In this document: positions 23,643 through 32,597 of the stretch, one piece after another | Layout of the letters: each line of letters starts with the position of its first letter | Position numbering within the stretch: the first letter of the stretch is position 1 | Assembly (NCBI GenBank): GCA_029906195.1 | Contig: JARWSJ010000003.1 | Location: 372,001 to 436,000 of the forward strand | Direction: 5' to 3' | DNA from: Chitinophagaceae bacterium 26-R-25 | GTDB taxonomy: Bacteria > Bacteroidota > Bacteroidia > Chitinophagales > Chitinophagaceae | DNA length: 64,000 nt | The notes under the pieces: generated by a model | Databases searched by the model: none | What the model was told of the DNA's origin: nothing | What the model saw: only the letters and a program-made list of their open reading frames with translations | Translations under genes and position numbers: made by a program

Positions 23643-24584
23643 ATGAAAAGTAGAAGCATATTCAAAATATTTGTGTCACCTCTTGCAACAGTTCTGCTGT
23701 TTGCAACCATATTTTTCGCAGCCTGTACAAAGGTTGATTACGGCGATGATTTCAAACCCTCACCCCCGCCGCCAATTGGAGACTATCATGTATCCAATGA
23801 TGTGGGCAAAGATGCCATCATAGCTAAATGGAGCTTTGAAGGTGTATTAAAGGACAGCATAGCAAATATTGCATCAACAAAAGACACGGCCATCGGGTAT
23901 ACAACGGGAAGGTCGGGATTTGGACAAGCTTATCAAGGCAAAGATGGCGCATATGCGGTGTATGGAAATCCTGGCCCAGCCATTCTCGGACTCGCATCTT
24001 ATACCATTTCAATGTGGGTAAAAGCCGGTCCTACAAATAGCCAGGCCCGCGGAATTCTTTCCATTAACAGAAAGGATGATTTCTGGGGCAACCTCGATAT
24101 CTACCAGGAAAATTATGGCGCGGATCAAACCACCATGTTCTTTAAAGTACACATGAACAACGATAATGCGCCGGTTTGGAAAGGACAGTTTACCGATACC
24201 AAAATTGCAAATGCGATTGGCAAATGGGTGCACATAGCTATAACTTACGATGGTGCGACTTCCGCGTTTAGAGTATACGCGAACAACCAGTTACAGGTAA
24301 TAAACTCTGCCGGCAATCAGCCCACTACTACACCAACATTGCATGGAGATGATCCGGCAATCAATCCCAATGCTGGTTATGGCCCGCTCAAATTTTTGAA
24401 TGCAACGACGATGGTGGTAGGGACATGGCAGTTCCAAACGAATCCATCACTTACAGATGGCGCCGGAAGCCAGCCATGGGCGGGAAGTTTCCTTGGAGCA
24501 ATAGATGAAATAAGATTTTTCAACAGAGCGCTCTCTGCCACTGAAGTGACCGCATTATTCAAACTCGAGAAATTAGGTTTATAA
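23643..24584 (+). CDS. LamG/concanavalin A-like surface lipoprotein of the polysaccharide locus
   Basis: The protein has 313 residues. The signal ends in a lipobox (TIFFAAC). A Pro-rich spacer (PSPPPP) follows, then one LamG-like beta-sandwich from about residue 60 to the end, with ASYTISMWVKAG, KWVHIAITYDGA and GAIDEIRFFNRALSATEV. This is the SusE/SusF position, so it is probably a surface glycan-binding protein. The alternative is a lyase or glucanase of this fold, but no catalytic glutamate motif is evident. Confidence 0.85.
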   Translation: MKSRSIFKIFVSPLATVLLFATIFFAACTKVDYGDDFKPSPPPPIGDYHVSNDVGKDAIIAKWSFEGVLKDSIANIASTKDTAIGYTTGRSGFGQAYQGKDGAYAVYGNPGPAILGLASYTISMWVKAGPTNSQARGILSINRKDDFWGNLDIYQENYGADQTTMFFKVHMNNDNAPVWKGQFTDTKIANAIGKWVHIAITYDGATSAFRVYANNQLQVINSAGNQPTTTPTLHGDDPAINPNAGYGPLKFLNATTMVVGTWQFQTNPSLTDGAGSQPWAGSFLGAIDEIRFFNRALSATEVTALFKLEKLGL

Positions 24585-24869
24585 AGATCTTGCTTTGTAT
24601 AAAAACAAAGTCGGCCCTCGTTTACACACATGAGAGAAAAGAGCTAAAGACATATTGGTAGTTTTCGGAAACGGAGACGCCAGTATGTCGAAGGCTTTGG
24701 GCGAGCAGGGAATTAGGAATTAGGAATTAAGAATGCTTTTAGTGCGATAGGCCTTCAAAACGATAAGCCTAACATCTAACAACTAATAACTAACAACCCG
24801 AATCTAGCGTCTATTTAATTCAAAAGACTGGTTATCATCTTGGGTAAAGCATCCAACCTTATTCACATT
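24585..24869. other. 285-bp gap with small terminator-like hairpin and family B repeat
   Basis: CTTTGT and ACAAAG close to 24594-24611 form a short hairpin after the LamG gene. At 24709-24735 the word GGAATTA is repeated three times (family B). Near 24770-24800 the words AACATCTAACAACTAATAAC repeat a TAACAA motif. No promoter matching TTTG/TAnnTTTG is clear. Confidence 0.4.
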
Positions 24870-26567
24870 ATGTCAGCTAAAGCTTACACAGGCTTGATTA
24901 TAATGTTGTGCACCTTATTCTGTTGCTCAAAAAGCAATGATTCAACGCCGCCTCCAGAACCACCAATGCCAGAGGTTTTTCATCTTAACAGTATAACCGT
25001 TGATGGCCAGCATGCCTCCAATAATTTTAAATGCAAGAATGTGAAAACGACGCCCACCATAATGCTTGTTTTCAGCGCTCCTGTAAATATGACCTCTGCT
25101 GCCAGCAACATTTACATTCGTGATAAGAACAACGCCACAGTTGCATTAACATACAATAACCCAACGCCGACTGACAGCAACATTGTGGAGGTGCATGTGA
25201 AAAATGCATTGCAAAATATCGCGCTTTATCAACTAACCGTTGATCAGGCACTCACCTCCCAAAAGGGAACGAAGCTTGACGCCACAACCAACGTTGGCAT
25301 TCTAACTGCCATTGACAGCACGGATAAATTTCCAAGAATCTCTGACAGTGCTCTACTCGATCTTGTACAAAAACAAACATTCAAATATTTCTGGGATTTT
25401 GCACATCCGACAAGCGGCATGGCAAGAGATAGAAATACATCCGGTGATGTAGTGACCACTGGAGGAACAGGGTTTGGCATAATGGCAATGATTGCTGCGG
25501 TTAACAGAACTTTTATTTCAAGGACCGATGCCGTTTCACAAACTCAAAAAATCGTTTCCTTTCTCAAAACCGCTGATCGTTTTCACGGCGCATTTCCGCA
25601 CTGGCTCAATGGTGCTACGGGACAAGTGCAGCCCTTTGGTGGTAAAGACGACGGAGCTGACCTGGTAGAAACATCTTTCTTAATGCAGGGACTGTTAACT
25701 GCACGACAATATTTTAGTCAATCATCCGCTACAGAAATTCAATTGCGAAAAGACATTGATAGCCTGTGGAAAGCAGTGGACTGGACATGGTTCAGAAAAG
25801 ATGTGGGTAACGGTCCTGAAAATGTACTATACTGGCACTGGAGCCCCAACTATAACTGGGACATTGGCTTAAGAGTTTCCGGTTGGAACGAAGCTCTAAT
25901 GACTTATGTACTTGCTGCTTCCTCGCCTACACACAGTGTCCCAAAACTTGTGTATGACAACGGCTGGGCGCAAAACGGCAGTATGAGAAATGGCAAAACA
26001 TTTTTGGGCTATCAATTACCGTTAGGCCCAGACTATGGCGGTCCATTGTTTTTTGCACACTATTCATTTTTAGGTATCAATCCGAACGGGCTCATCGACG
26101 CTTATGCCAATTATCAAACGCAAAACATCAATCATACGCTCATCAACAATAAATATTGCACAACCAATATTGCCAATCACTTTGGTTACAGCAACGAGTG
26201 CTGGGGTCTTACGGCCAGCGACGATGGAAGGCAAAACTATCTCGCACACAGTCCTACCAATGACAATGGCACTATTTCACCAACAGCAGCTGTTTCCTCA
26301 CTGCCTTATGCGCCGGATCAATCCATGAGCGCGATCAGATATTTCTATTACACACTCGGCGATAAGCTATGGAAAGGCTATGGCTTTGTTGATGCATTTA
26401 ATTTAGAAGATGCCTGGTTTGCAGACTCTTTCCTGGCAATAGACCAGGGGCCACAAATTGTGATGATTGAAAACTATAGAAGCGGGTTGTTGTGGAACCT
26501 GTTCATGAGTTGCCCCGAAATAAAAACAGGAATGACATCATTGGGTTTTCAAAGCCCACATTTGTAG
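24870..26567 (+). CDS. GH144-like enzyme (Glycoamylase domain) with N-terminal Ig-like domain, lipoprotein
   Basis: I chose the ATG at 24870 (565 aa) because it gives a lipoprotein signal ending in LCTLFCC; an upstream TTG is unlikely. Residues 35-145 form a bacterial Ig/Big-like domain. The catalytic Glycoamylase domain starts with SDSALLDLVQKQTFKYFWDF and has ARDRNTSGDVVTTGG, DDGADLVETSFLMQG, WHWSPNYNW, GPLFFAHYSF, ECWGLTASD and a conserved end with MIENYRSGLLWNLFM. Characterised family members (GH144) are endo-beta-1,2-glucanases. Surface anchoring suggests first cleavage outside the cell. Substrate is inferred. Confidence 0.85.
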   Translation: MSAKAYTGLIIMLCTLFCCSKSNDSTPPPEPPMPEVFHLNSITVDGQHASNNFKCKNVKTTPTIMLVFSAPVNMTSAASNIYIRDKNNATVALTYNNPTPTDSNIVEVHVKNALQNIALYQLTVDQALTSQKGTKLDATTNVGILTAIDSTDKFPRISDSALLDLVQKQTFKYFWDFAHPTSGMARDRNTSGDVVTTGGTGFGIMAMIAAVNRTFISRTDAVSQTQKIVSFLKTADRFHGAFPHWLNGATGQVQPFGGKDDGADLVETSFLMQGLLTARQYFSQSSATEIQLRKDIDSLWKAVDWTWFRKDVGNGPENVLYWHWSPNYNWDIGLRVSGWNEALMTYVLAASSPTHSVPKLVYDNGWAQNGSMRNGKTFLGYQLPLGPDYGGPLFFAHYSFLGINPNGLIDAYANYQTQNINHTLINNKYCTTNIANHFGYSNECWGLTASDDGRQNYLAHSPTNDNGTISPTAAVSSLPYAPDQSMSAIRYFYYTLGDKLWKGYGFVDAFNLEDAWFADSFLAIDQGPQIVMIENYRSGLLWNLFMSCPEIKTGMTSLGFQSPHL

Positions 26568-26570
26568 TCA

Positions 26571-26600
26571 GGAATTAGAAATTAGGAATTAGGAATTAGA
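26571..26600. repeat. family B word repeat between the two GH144-like genes
   Basis: Four near-identical words GGAATTAGAA / ATTAGGAATT stand in tandem, similar to 24709-24735 and 62771-62986. Confidence 0.6.
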
Positions 26601-26623
26601 ATGTTCTCCAACATATCAATATT

Positions 26624-28006
26624 ATGAGACAAAAAAATATTATAAAATATGCGGCTTGCGTAAGTCTTCTATTGATAGCATTCAGTTACACCGCGACTTT
26701 TGCGCAAAAGAAACAAAAGGAAAACACATCCGCCGCTTTCGATCCAACTAAGAGACCAAAGAATTTATCAGACTCAGCCTTGCTTGATCTTGTGCAAAAA
26801 CAAACCTTCCGCTATTTCTGGGATTTTGGACATCCGGTGAGTGGCCTGGCAAGGGAACGCAGCAACCATTCTTATGATTATGGTGATGAAGTGGTGACAA
26901 CGGGCGGAAGTGGATTTGGCATCATGTCAATTATCGTTGCGGCAAATCGTGGATGGATCACACGCGAGCAGGCTGCGGCGCGCATGAACAAAATTGTAAA
27001 ATTTTTGTGGAAAGCAGATGCTTACCACGGCGTGTTCCCTCACTGGATGGACGGCGCAACAGGCAAAACAATACGATTTGGAAGAAAAGATGATGGCGCC
27101 GATTTGGTAGAAACTTCTTTCCTTTTCGAAGGGCTTTTGTGTGCAAGACAATATTTCGATAAAGACAATCAAACAGAACGTGAAATCCGCGACCGCATCA
27201 ATTGGATGTGGGGAGAAATAGAATGGAACTGGTTCACACGCGATGGCCAGGAAGTGCTTTACTGGCATTGGAGCCCAAACAACGGATGGGTAATGAATTT
27301 CCCGTTACGTGGGTTTAATGAATGTATGGTAGTTTATGTCTTGGCTGCTTCTGCGGATCGTTATCCCGTAACATCCGCAGTGTATGATCGTGGATGGGCA
27401 CAAAGTCATTTCTTTAAAAATGGCAAGGAATTTTACGGCATTAAATTGCCCCTTGGCTTTGACTACGGCGGCCCATTGTTCTTTTCACATTACTCCTTTG
27501 TTGGCCTCGACCCTCGCGGATTGAAAGATAAATATGCAGACTACTGGGAGCAAAATAAAAATCACACATTGATCAATCGCGAGCATTGCGTGCGCAATCC
27601 AAATGGTTTCAAAGGTTACGGCGCCAACTGCTGGGGCCTGACCGCCAGCGACACATACAATGGTTATGATGCAAGCTCGCCAACAAATGATCACGGCACC
27701 ATTGCACCAACTGCAGCGCTTTCCGCATTTCCATACACACCGGAATATTCCATGCAGGCACTAAAACATTTTTACTATGACCTCGGCGACAAAATATGGA
27801 GCGAGTATGGTTTTGTAGATGCATTTAACGAAAGCGAAAGTTGGTATGCAACATCGCACCTCGCCATTGATCAGGGCCCTATAATTGTGATGATTGAAAA
27901 CTACAGGAGCGGCTTACTATGGAACTTGTTCATGAGCTGCCCTGAAATACAAAGAGGATTGAAGAAGCTGGGCATCCGTAGGGGCGAATCGAATTCGCCC
28001 AATTGA
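26624..28006 (+). CDS. GH144-like enzyme (Glycoamylase domain), secreted
   Basis: The protein has 460 residues. The signal peptide ends with YTATFAQ; there is no lipobox and no Ig-like domain, unlike the paralog upstream. The catalytic domain starts at about residue 48 with LSDSALLDLVQKQTFRYFWD and shares all the blocks of the first enzyme (DDGADLVETSFL, WHWSPNNGW, GPLFFSHYSF, NCWGLTASD, IENYRSGLLWNLFMSCPEI). A periplasmic role on imported oligosaccharides is likely. The last eight codons are supplied by an intergenic-type repeat (27978-28000), so the C-terminus is recent. Confidence 0.88.
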   Translation: MRQKNIIKYAACVSLLLIAFSYTATFAQKKQKENTSAAFDPTKRPKNLSDSALLDLVQKQTFRYFWDFGHPVSGLARERSNHSYDYGDEVVTTGGSGFGIMSIIVAANRGWITREQAAARMNKIVKFLWKADAYHGVFPHWMDGATGKTIRFGRKDDGADLVETSFLFEGLLCARQYFDKDNQTEREIRDRINWMWGEIEWNWFTRDGQEVLYWHWSPNNGWVMNFPLRGFNECMVVYVLAASADRYPVTSAVYDRGWAQSHFFKNGKEFYGIKLPLGFDYGGPLFFSHYSFVGLDPRGLKDKYADYWEQNKNHTLINREHCVRNPNGFKGYGANCWGLTASDTYNGYDASSPTNDHGTIAPTAALSAFPYTPEYSMQALKHFYYDLGDKIWSEYGFVDAFNESESWYATSHLAIDQGPIIVMIENYRSGLLWNLFMSCPEIQRGLKKLGIRRGESNSPN

Positions 28007-28103
28007 AAAATGAAAGTTGAAAGTTGAAAATGGAGTAAGGCGAATTGTATTCGCCCTCAAAAAAATCCGTGTAAATCAGTCTAATCAGCGTCATCTGTGT
28101 GCC
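27978..28103. repeat. palindromes with word GGGCGAAT and the ATCCGTG...CATCTGTGTGCC repeat
   Basis: 27978-28000 is a palindrome (GGGCGAAT/ATTCGCCC) lying in the end of the GH144 gene. 28038-28056 is a second copy (GGCGAAT...ATTCGCC). 28063-28103 is a copy of family E (ATCCGTG...TCTAATC...GTCATCTGTGTGCC). A copy of the first palindrome is at 46875-46897. Confidence 0.7.
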
Positions 28104-28194
28104 AACTGCCCTACGTCAATTCAACGTCAACGCGGAAATTCGTTCTATCCAAATGTCAATTTCAATAACTTAGCGAACTACCAAAAGACATAAG

Positions 28195-28854
28195 ATGAAA
28201 AAAATCGCAGCTTTCATAATAGCGTTACTATTTTACACGGTAAGCTTGTTAGCCCAGCAAAAAGCTTATTGGAACGATATACAAACATTCAAAAAACAAG
28301 ACAGCATTAATCCGCAGCCACAGCAAGCGATTTTATTCATAGGTAGTTCTTCATTCACAAAATGGCACGACGTTCAAAATTATTTTCCAGCTTATAAAAT
28401 CATCAATCGCGGCTTCGGTGGCAGTACGTTGCCCGAAGTAACAGGCTACGTAAACGATATTGTTTTCCCGTATCATCCCAAACAAGTGGTGGTCTACTGC
28501 GGCGACAATGATCTTGCCTCTTCCGATACCATCACCACTACAACAGTAGCAAACAGATTCAAAAACCTGTTTCAGATACTTCGTGCACAATTGCCAAACG
28601 CTTCAATCGTATACGTCTCCATAAAACCAAGTCCCAGCAGAAAAAAGTTAATGCCCAAAATGCAGGAAGTGAACAATGACATACAGAAATTTTTGAAAAC
28701 CCAACCGAATACAGCATTCGTTGATGTGTACCATAAAATGCTAAAGGCAGATGGCAGCATCATGGATGACATTTTTATAGAAGACCAGTTGCATATGAAT
28801 GCAAAGGGCTACGCCATTTGGCAAAAAGAAATACAACCGGTGTTGAAAAATTAA
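28195..28854 (+). CDS. SGNH/GDSL-family hydrolase
   Basis: The protein has 219 residues. The signal peptide ends with YTVSLLAQ. SGNH blocks are block I FIGSSSFTKW (nucleophile Ser51), block II with NRGFGGSTL, block III YCGDNDLA, and block V DQLHMNAKGY with the Asp and His. Such enzymes remove acyl groups (acetyl esterase or lipase). In this locus it could deacylate a substituted glucan such as succinylated or acetylated beta-1,2-glucan; that substrate is inferred. Confidence 0.88.
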   Translation: MKKIAAFIIALLFYTVSLLAQQKAYWNDIQTFKKQDSINPQPQQAILFIGSSSFTKWHDVQNYFPAYKIINRGFGGSTLPEVTGYVNDIVFPYHPKQVVVYCGDNDLASSDTITTTTVANRFKNLFQILRAQLPNASIVYVSIKPSPSRKKLMPKMQEVNNDIQKFLKTQPNTAFVDVYHKMLKADGSIMDDIFIEDQLHMNAKGYAIWQKEIQPVLKN

Positions 28855-28861
28855 TGGATTC

Positions 28862-28914
28862 CGTAGAGACGGATGATAATCCGTCTCCGAATAGACGGAT
28901 AATTATCCGTCTGT
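28862..28914. repeat. tandem palindromes, family D (GTAGAGACGGAT word)
   Basis: GTAGAGACGGATGATAATCC at the left and AGACGGATAATTATCC at the right are each self-complementary around GATNATC. They fill the gap between the SGNH and GH3 genes. Related units occur at 31982-32071, 54702-54847 and 56290-56517. Confidence 0.75.
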
Positions 28915-28935
28915 ACACAATAAATATCACACAAG

Positions 28936-31224
28936 ATGAAGAAACTTTTGATGATTGGTGCCTGTTCGATTGCATTGCACGTTTCGCTGGCCCAAACAAA
29001 AACAAATACGCAGGATGCAAAGATGAATGCATTCGTAAGCAGTCTCATGCAAAAGATGACTGTGGAAGAAAAGATTGGTCAGCTGAATCTTGTAACGCCG
29101 GGCGGAACGGTTACCGGTTCCGTGGTGAGCAAAGACGTAGACAGTAAGATCCGCAACGGGCAGGTTGGGTCATTGTTTGGAATTACAGGCCCAGACAAGA
29201 TCAGAAAGGCGCAGGAAATAGCAGTCAACAATTCAAGACTTCACATCCCGCTTATCTTCGGCCTCGATGTTATTCACGGTCACAGAACCATTTTCCCCAT
29301 TCCGATTGGGTTGTCCTGTTCGTGGAACATGGACATAATACAAAAAAGCGCTGAGATTGCAGCTTCCGAAGCCACAGCCGATGGCCTGAGCTGGGTGTAT
29401 TCCCCGATGGTGGACATCGCCCGCGATCCGCGCTGGGGCCGCGTATCCGAAGGCTCCGGTGAAGACACTTACCTCGGTTGCCAAGTGGCAAAAGCAATGG
29501 TGAAAGGATACCAGGGCAGCGGCTATTCAGACCCCACAAAAGTAATGGCCTGTGTAAAACACTTTGCATTGTATGGCGCTGCAGAAGCCGGTCGTGATTA
29601 CAATACGACCGACATGAGCAGAATCAAAATGTACGAATATTATTTGCCTCCTTACAAAGCGGCCATAGACGCAGGCGTGGGCAGCGTGATGTCTTCATTC
29701 AACGAAGTAGACGGCGTTCCGGCTACCGCAAATAAATGGTTGATGACAGATCTGTTGCGCAAGCAATGGGGTTTTAAAGGTTTTGTGGTGACAGACTACA
29801 CTGCCATCAACGAGATGATCGATCACGGTCTGGGCGACCTGCAACGTGTATCTGCAGAAGCATTGAAAGCCGGCATCGATATGGATATGGTGGGAGAAGG
29901 TTTTCTAACTACCCTTCAAAAATCTTTGAAAGAAGGAAAAGTAACAATAGCGCAAATCAACGCAGCATGTAAAAGAGTGTTGGAAGCAAAATACAAACTA
30001 GGATTGTTCGATGATCCATACCGTTATTGCAATGAACAAAGATTCAACAACGCCATCCTTACAGACGCTAACCGTGCAGCCGCACGTGAGTTTGCATCAA
30101 AATCAATGGTATTATTGAAGAACAACAACAACGTTTTGCCATTGCAAAAAGGAAAGACCATTGCATTAGTCGGACCATTGGCCGATAACAAACGCAACAT
30201 GCTCGGCACCTGGAGTGTTTCCGGTGATCCTGAAAAAAGCATAACCGTTTTGCAAGGTTTAAAAAATGTTGCCGGAAGCGACGCAAACATTATTTATGCT
30301 AGAGGATGCAATATTTCTGACGACACAGCATTTGCTAAAAAAGTAAATGCATTCGGACAAGAAATAGAAATTGATACCCGCTCCCCTCAGCAAATGATAG
30401 ACGAAGCTGTAATAGCAGCCAGCAAAGCAGATGTTATTGTGGCGGTGCTCGGCGAAGCCGCAGACATGACCGGCGAATCATCCAGTATGTCTGACATTGG
30501 ACTGCAAAAAAGTCAAAAAGCATTGCTGGATGAATTGAAAAGAACAGGAAAGCCAATTGTAATCGTTCTTTTGAACGGAAGACCAATGACATTAACATGG
30601 GAAGATCAAATAGCTGATGGTATTTTGGACGCATGGTTCTCCGGAACTGAAGCCGGCAACGCCATTGCAGACGTATTGTTTGGCAACTACAACCCTTCAG
30701 GTAAATTGACAATGAGTTTTCCCAGAAATGTTGGACAAATTCCTATTTACTACAACCACAAAAACACCGGACGCCCATATAGTGGAGTAGGCGCAGGCAA
30801 ATTCAGGTCCAACTATCTTGATGTATCAAATGATCCGTTATATCCATTTGGTTACGGGCTGAGTTATACATCGTTTAATTATAGCAACGTCACAGTTAGC
30901 TCACCTACTATCAAAAAAGGCCAGAAAATAACAGCCTCCGTAACGGTAACCAATAGCGGAAAATTTGACGGCACAGAAACCGTGCAATTATACATCCGTG
31001 ACCTGGTAGGAACAGTGACAAGACCGGTTAAAGAATTGAAAGGCTATCAGCAAATAACATTGAAAGGCGGCGAATCAAGAAAAGTAGATTTCACCATCAG
31101 TGTAGATGATCTCAAATTTTACAACTCAGATTTGAAACAAGTGGCAGAGCCCGGCGACTTCAAAGTCTTCATCGGCACCAACAGCCGCGACGCGAAAGAA
31201 GCAGACTTCAAACTGGTGCAGTAA
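28936..31224 (+). CDS. bglX: GH3 beta-glucosidase (BglX-like)
   Basis: The protein has 762 residues, the usual BglX length. The signal peptide ends with IALHVSLAQ. The GH3 N-terminal barrel contains the nucleophile Asp287 in GFVVTDYTA and upstream VKHFALYGAAEAGRDYN. The alpha/beta sandwich has AVLGEAADMTGESSS. A fibronectin III-like domain ends the protein (about 675-760). It would split sophorose-like and other gluco-oligosaccharides to glucose in the periplasm. It closes the polysaccharide locus. Confidence 0.93.
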   Translation: MKKLLMIGACSIALHVSLAQTKTNTQDAKMNAFVSSLMQKMTVEEKIGQLNLVTPGGTVTGSVVSKDVDSKIRNGQVGSLFGITGPDKIRKAQEIAVNNSRLHIPLIFGLDVIHGHRTIFPIPIGLSCSWNMDIIQKSAEIAASEATADGLSWVYSPMVDIARDPRWGRVSEGSGEDTYLGCQVAKAMVKGYQGSGYSDPTKVMACVKHFALYGAAEAGRDYNTTDMSRIKMYEYYLPPYKAAIDAGVGSVMSSFNEVDGVPATANKWLMTDLLRKQWGFKGFVVTDYTAINEMIDHGLGDLQRVSAEALKAGIDMDMVGEGFLTTLQKSLKEGKVTIAQINAACKRVLEAKYKLGLFDDPYRYCNEQRFNNAILTDANRAAAREFASKSMVLLKNNNNVLPLQKGKTIALVGPLADNKRNMLGTWSVSGDPEKSITVLQGLKNVAGSDANIIYARGCNISDDTAFAKKVNAFGQEIEIDTRSPQQMIDEAVIAASKADVIVAVLGEAADMTGESSSMSDIGLQKSQKALLDELKRTGKPIVIVLLNGRPMTLTWEDQIADGILDAWFSGTEAGNAIADVLFGNYNPSGKLTMSFPRNVGQIPIYYNHKNTGRPYSGVGAGKFRSNYLDVSNDPLYPFGYGLSYTSFNYSNVTVSSPTIKKGQKITASVTVTNSGKFDGTETVQLYIRDLVGTVTRPVKELKGYQQITLKGGESRKVDFTISVDDLKFYNSDLKQVAEPGDFKVFIGTNSRDAKEADFKLVQ

Positions 31225-31250
31225 GGGAGCACACGGATGACACGGATTCT

Positions 31251-31354
31251 TAATAATTGAATAACTGAATGACTGAATAACTGAGTGTTTATGTTTGACA
31301 AAGTTCTTTAACTTCGACCCCTCAATTATTCAGTCATTCAGTTATTCAATTATT
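31251..31354. repeat. word-repeat palindrome, family C copy 1 (ACTGAATA)
   Basis: The left arm 31251-31287 repeats AATAACTGAATGACTGA; the right arm 31322-31354 is its near complement (CAGTCATTCAGTTATTCAA). The central 34 bp are unique. Copy 2 is at 63513-63613. Confidence 0.75.
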
Positions 31355-31362
31355 AACAGGGC

Positions 31363-31983
31363 ATGGCAATCAAAAACATCATCTTCGACCTCGGCGGGGT
31401 ATTATTGAATCTCGATTTTGGCAAAACAGCAAAAGCCTTCCAGGACCTGGGCGTCAACAACTTCAACGACTACTTTACGCAAACGCATGCCAATCCCTTA
31501 TTCAAGACATTGGAAACAGGCGATGTGCCAAGTGAGGTTTTTTACGATGAGTTCAGGGCTACAACGGGATTGCGCGTAACCAACGAAGCCATTGCCGGAG
31601 CGTGGAACGCCATGTTGCTCGATTTTCCAAAAGAAAGAATTGAGCTGCTGCAGGAACTAAAAAAGAAATACAGGTTATTTTTATTCAGCAATACAAATGC
31701 TATTCACTACGATTCCTTCCAGGAAACATTCGTAAAAGAGTTCGCTCACCAATTTGATTCACTTTTCGAAAAAGCATATTACTCACACATCATTGGCCAA
31801 AGGAAGCCCAACGTATCAGCATTTGAGTACCTTCTCATTGATGCAGGAATAGTGGCAGAAGAAAGTGTTTTTATTGACGACACCTTGCCAAACGTAGAAG
31901 CGGCAAGACAAGCCGGCATAGATGGCTGGCATTTGCAGGCGCCGGAAACAGTGATTGAACTGGTGGAAAGATATAAACTGTAG
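31363..31983 (+). CDS. HAD-family phosphatase
   Basis: The protein has 206 residues. Motif I is FDLGGVLLNLD (GGVL variant with Asp and downstream Asp), motif II LFLFSNTNA, motif III around the Lys in GQRKPN, and motif IV IDDTLPNVEAA. This is the YihX-like HAD group acting on sugar phosphates or similar small substrates. Standing just after the polysaccharide locus, it may act on glucose-1-phosphate, but that is inferred; it could be unrelated. Confidence 0.88.
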   Translation: MAIKNIIFDLGGVLLNLDFGKTAKAFQDLGVNNFNDYFTQTHANPLFKTLETGDVPSEVFYDEFRATTGLRVTNEAIAGAWNAMLLDFPKERIELLQELKKKYRLFLFSNTNAIHYDSFQETFVKEFAHQFDSLFEKAYYSHIIGQRKPNVSAFEYLLIDAGIVAEESVFIDDTLPNVEAARQAGIDGWHLQAPETVIELVERYKL

Positions 31984-32071
31984 AGACAAGGCATTGCCTT
32001 GTCTTTTGTGACAAATTTTTGTAACAAAGACAAGTTTTTGTTACTGGAGACAAGGCAATGCCTTGTCTCTA
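31982..32071. repeat. family D palindrome pair (GAGACAAGGCATTGCC)
   Basis: GTAGAGACAAGGCATTGCC at the left and GACAAGGCAATGCCTTGTC at the right are self-complementary and also complementary to each other. They sit between the convergent HAD and DUF4834 genes and may terminate both. Confidence 0.7.
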
Positions 32072-32350
32072 CTTCACCTCCTCAAAATCAATATAATCTT
32101 CCTTATCACCCACCGGTTTAGAATGGCGCTCGTTTACAGAAAATCCGGAGTTGTTTTCTGAAGACTGACTTGAGTTCGTCTGATTGTAATACTCATTAAA
32201 ACCGCGTCCCTGGCCGTTCATTTGTTCCTGCATCGTCCTGAATTGTTTGCGCACGGTCTGGGTAGTACGCGCCACAGGAATGATGAAATCAAAAACCAGT
32301 TTGTATAATATGTATAGGCCGATTGCCCAAAATATAAATTCGATAATCAT
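32069..32350 (-). CDS. DUF4834 family small membrane protein
   Basis: The protein has 93 residues. An N-terminal transmembrane helix (FIFWAIGLYILYKLVFDFII) is followed by a basic helix (TTQTVRKQFRTMQEQM) and an Asn/Ser-rich tail ending in acidic DYIDFEEV. This matches DUF4834 of Bacteroidota, whose function is unknown. It is divergent from rimP. Confidence 0.75.
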   Translation of the reverse strand: MIIEFIFWAIGLYILYKLVFDFIIPVARTTQTVRKQFRTMQEQMNGQGRGFNEYYNQTNSSQSSENNSGFSVNERHSKPVGDKEDYIDFEEVK

Positions 32351-32412
32351 AATGTGTAAAGGTAAGATTCTCTCAAATTTCGCCTGTTAACGATTATGTA
32401 AAAGTAATGCCG

Positions 32413-32500
32413 TGAACGCTGAATGCCAAACGCCTAACGCCTAACGCGGGTTGCAACAGGCGTTTAGCGTTAATCATTAGACGTTCAGCGTTTAGCATTT
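32413..32500. repeat. word-repeat palindrome, family A copy 2
   Basis: Words GAACGCTGAATGCC, AAACGCCTAACGC on the left; GGCGTTTAGCGTTAATC and GTTCAGCGTTTAGC on the right. It ends 8 bp before the -33 box of the rimP promoter. Confidence 0.75.
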
Positions 32501-32508
32501 ATATATTA

Positions 32509-32540
32509 TTTGGAATTAACACTCTCCCTCCTTACATTTG
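32509..32540 (+). promoter_or_regulatory. promoter of the rimP-nusA-infB operon
   Basis: TTTG at 32509-32512 and TACATTTG at 32533-32540 are separated by 20 bp, an exact match to the Bacteroidota consensus. Transcription should start near 32547. Confidence 0.75.
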
Positions 32541-32561
32541 CATTCGGAAAAAGAATCAAAT

Positions 32562-32586
32562 GAAGGGAACGGACACCGTTCCCTTC
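32562..32586 (+). promoter_or_regulatory. strong hairpin in the rimP leader
   Basis: GAAGGGAACGG (32562-32572) pairs perfectly with CCGTTCCCTTC (32576-32586) around a 3-nt loop. It ends 11 bp before the rimP start and is followed by TTCTTT. It could be an attenuator, a binding site for NusA or ribosomal protein, or an mRNA stabiliser. Confidence 0.55.
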
Positions 32587-32597
32587 TTCTTTACAGT

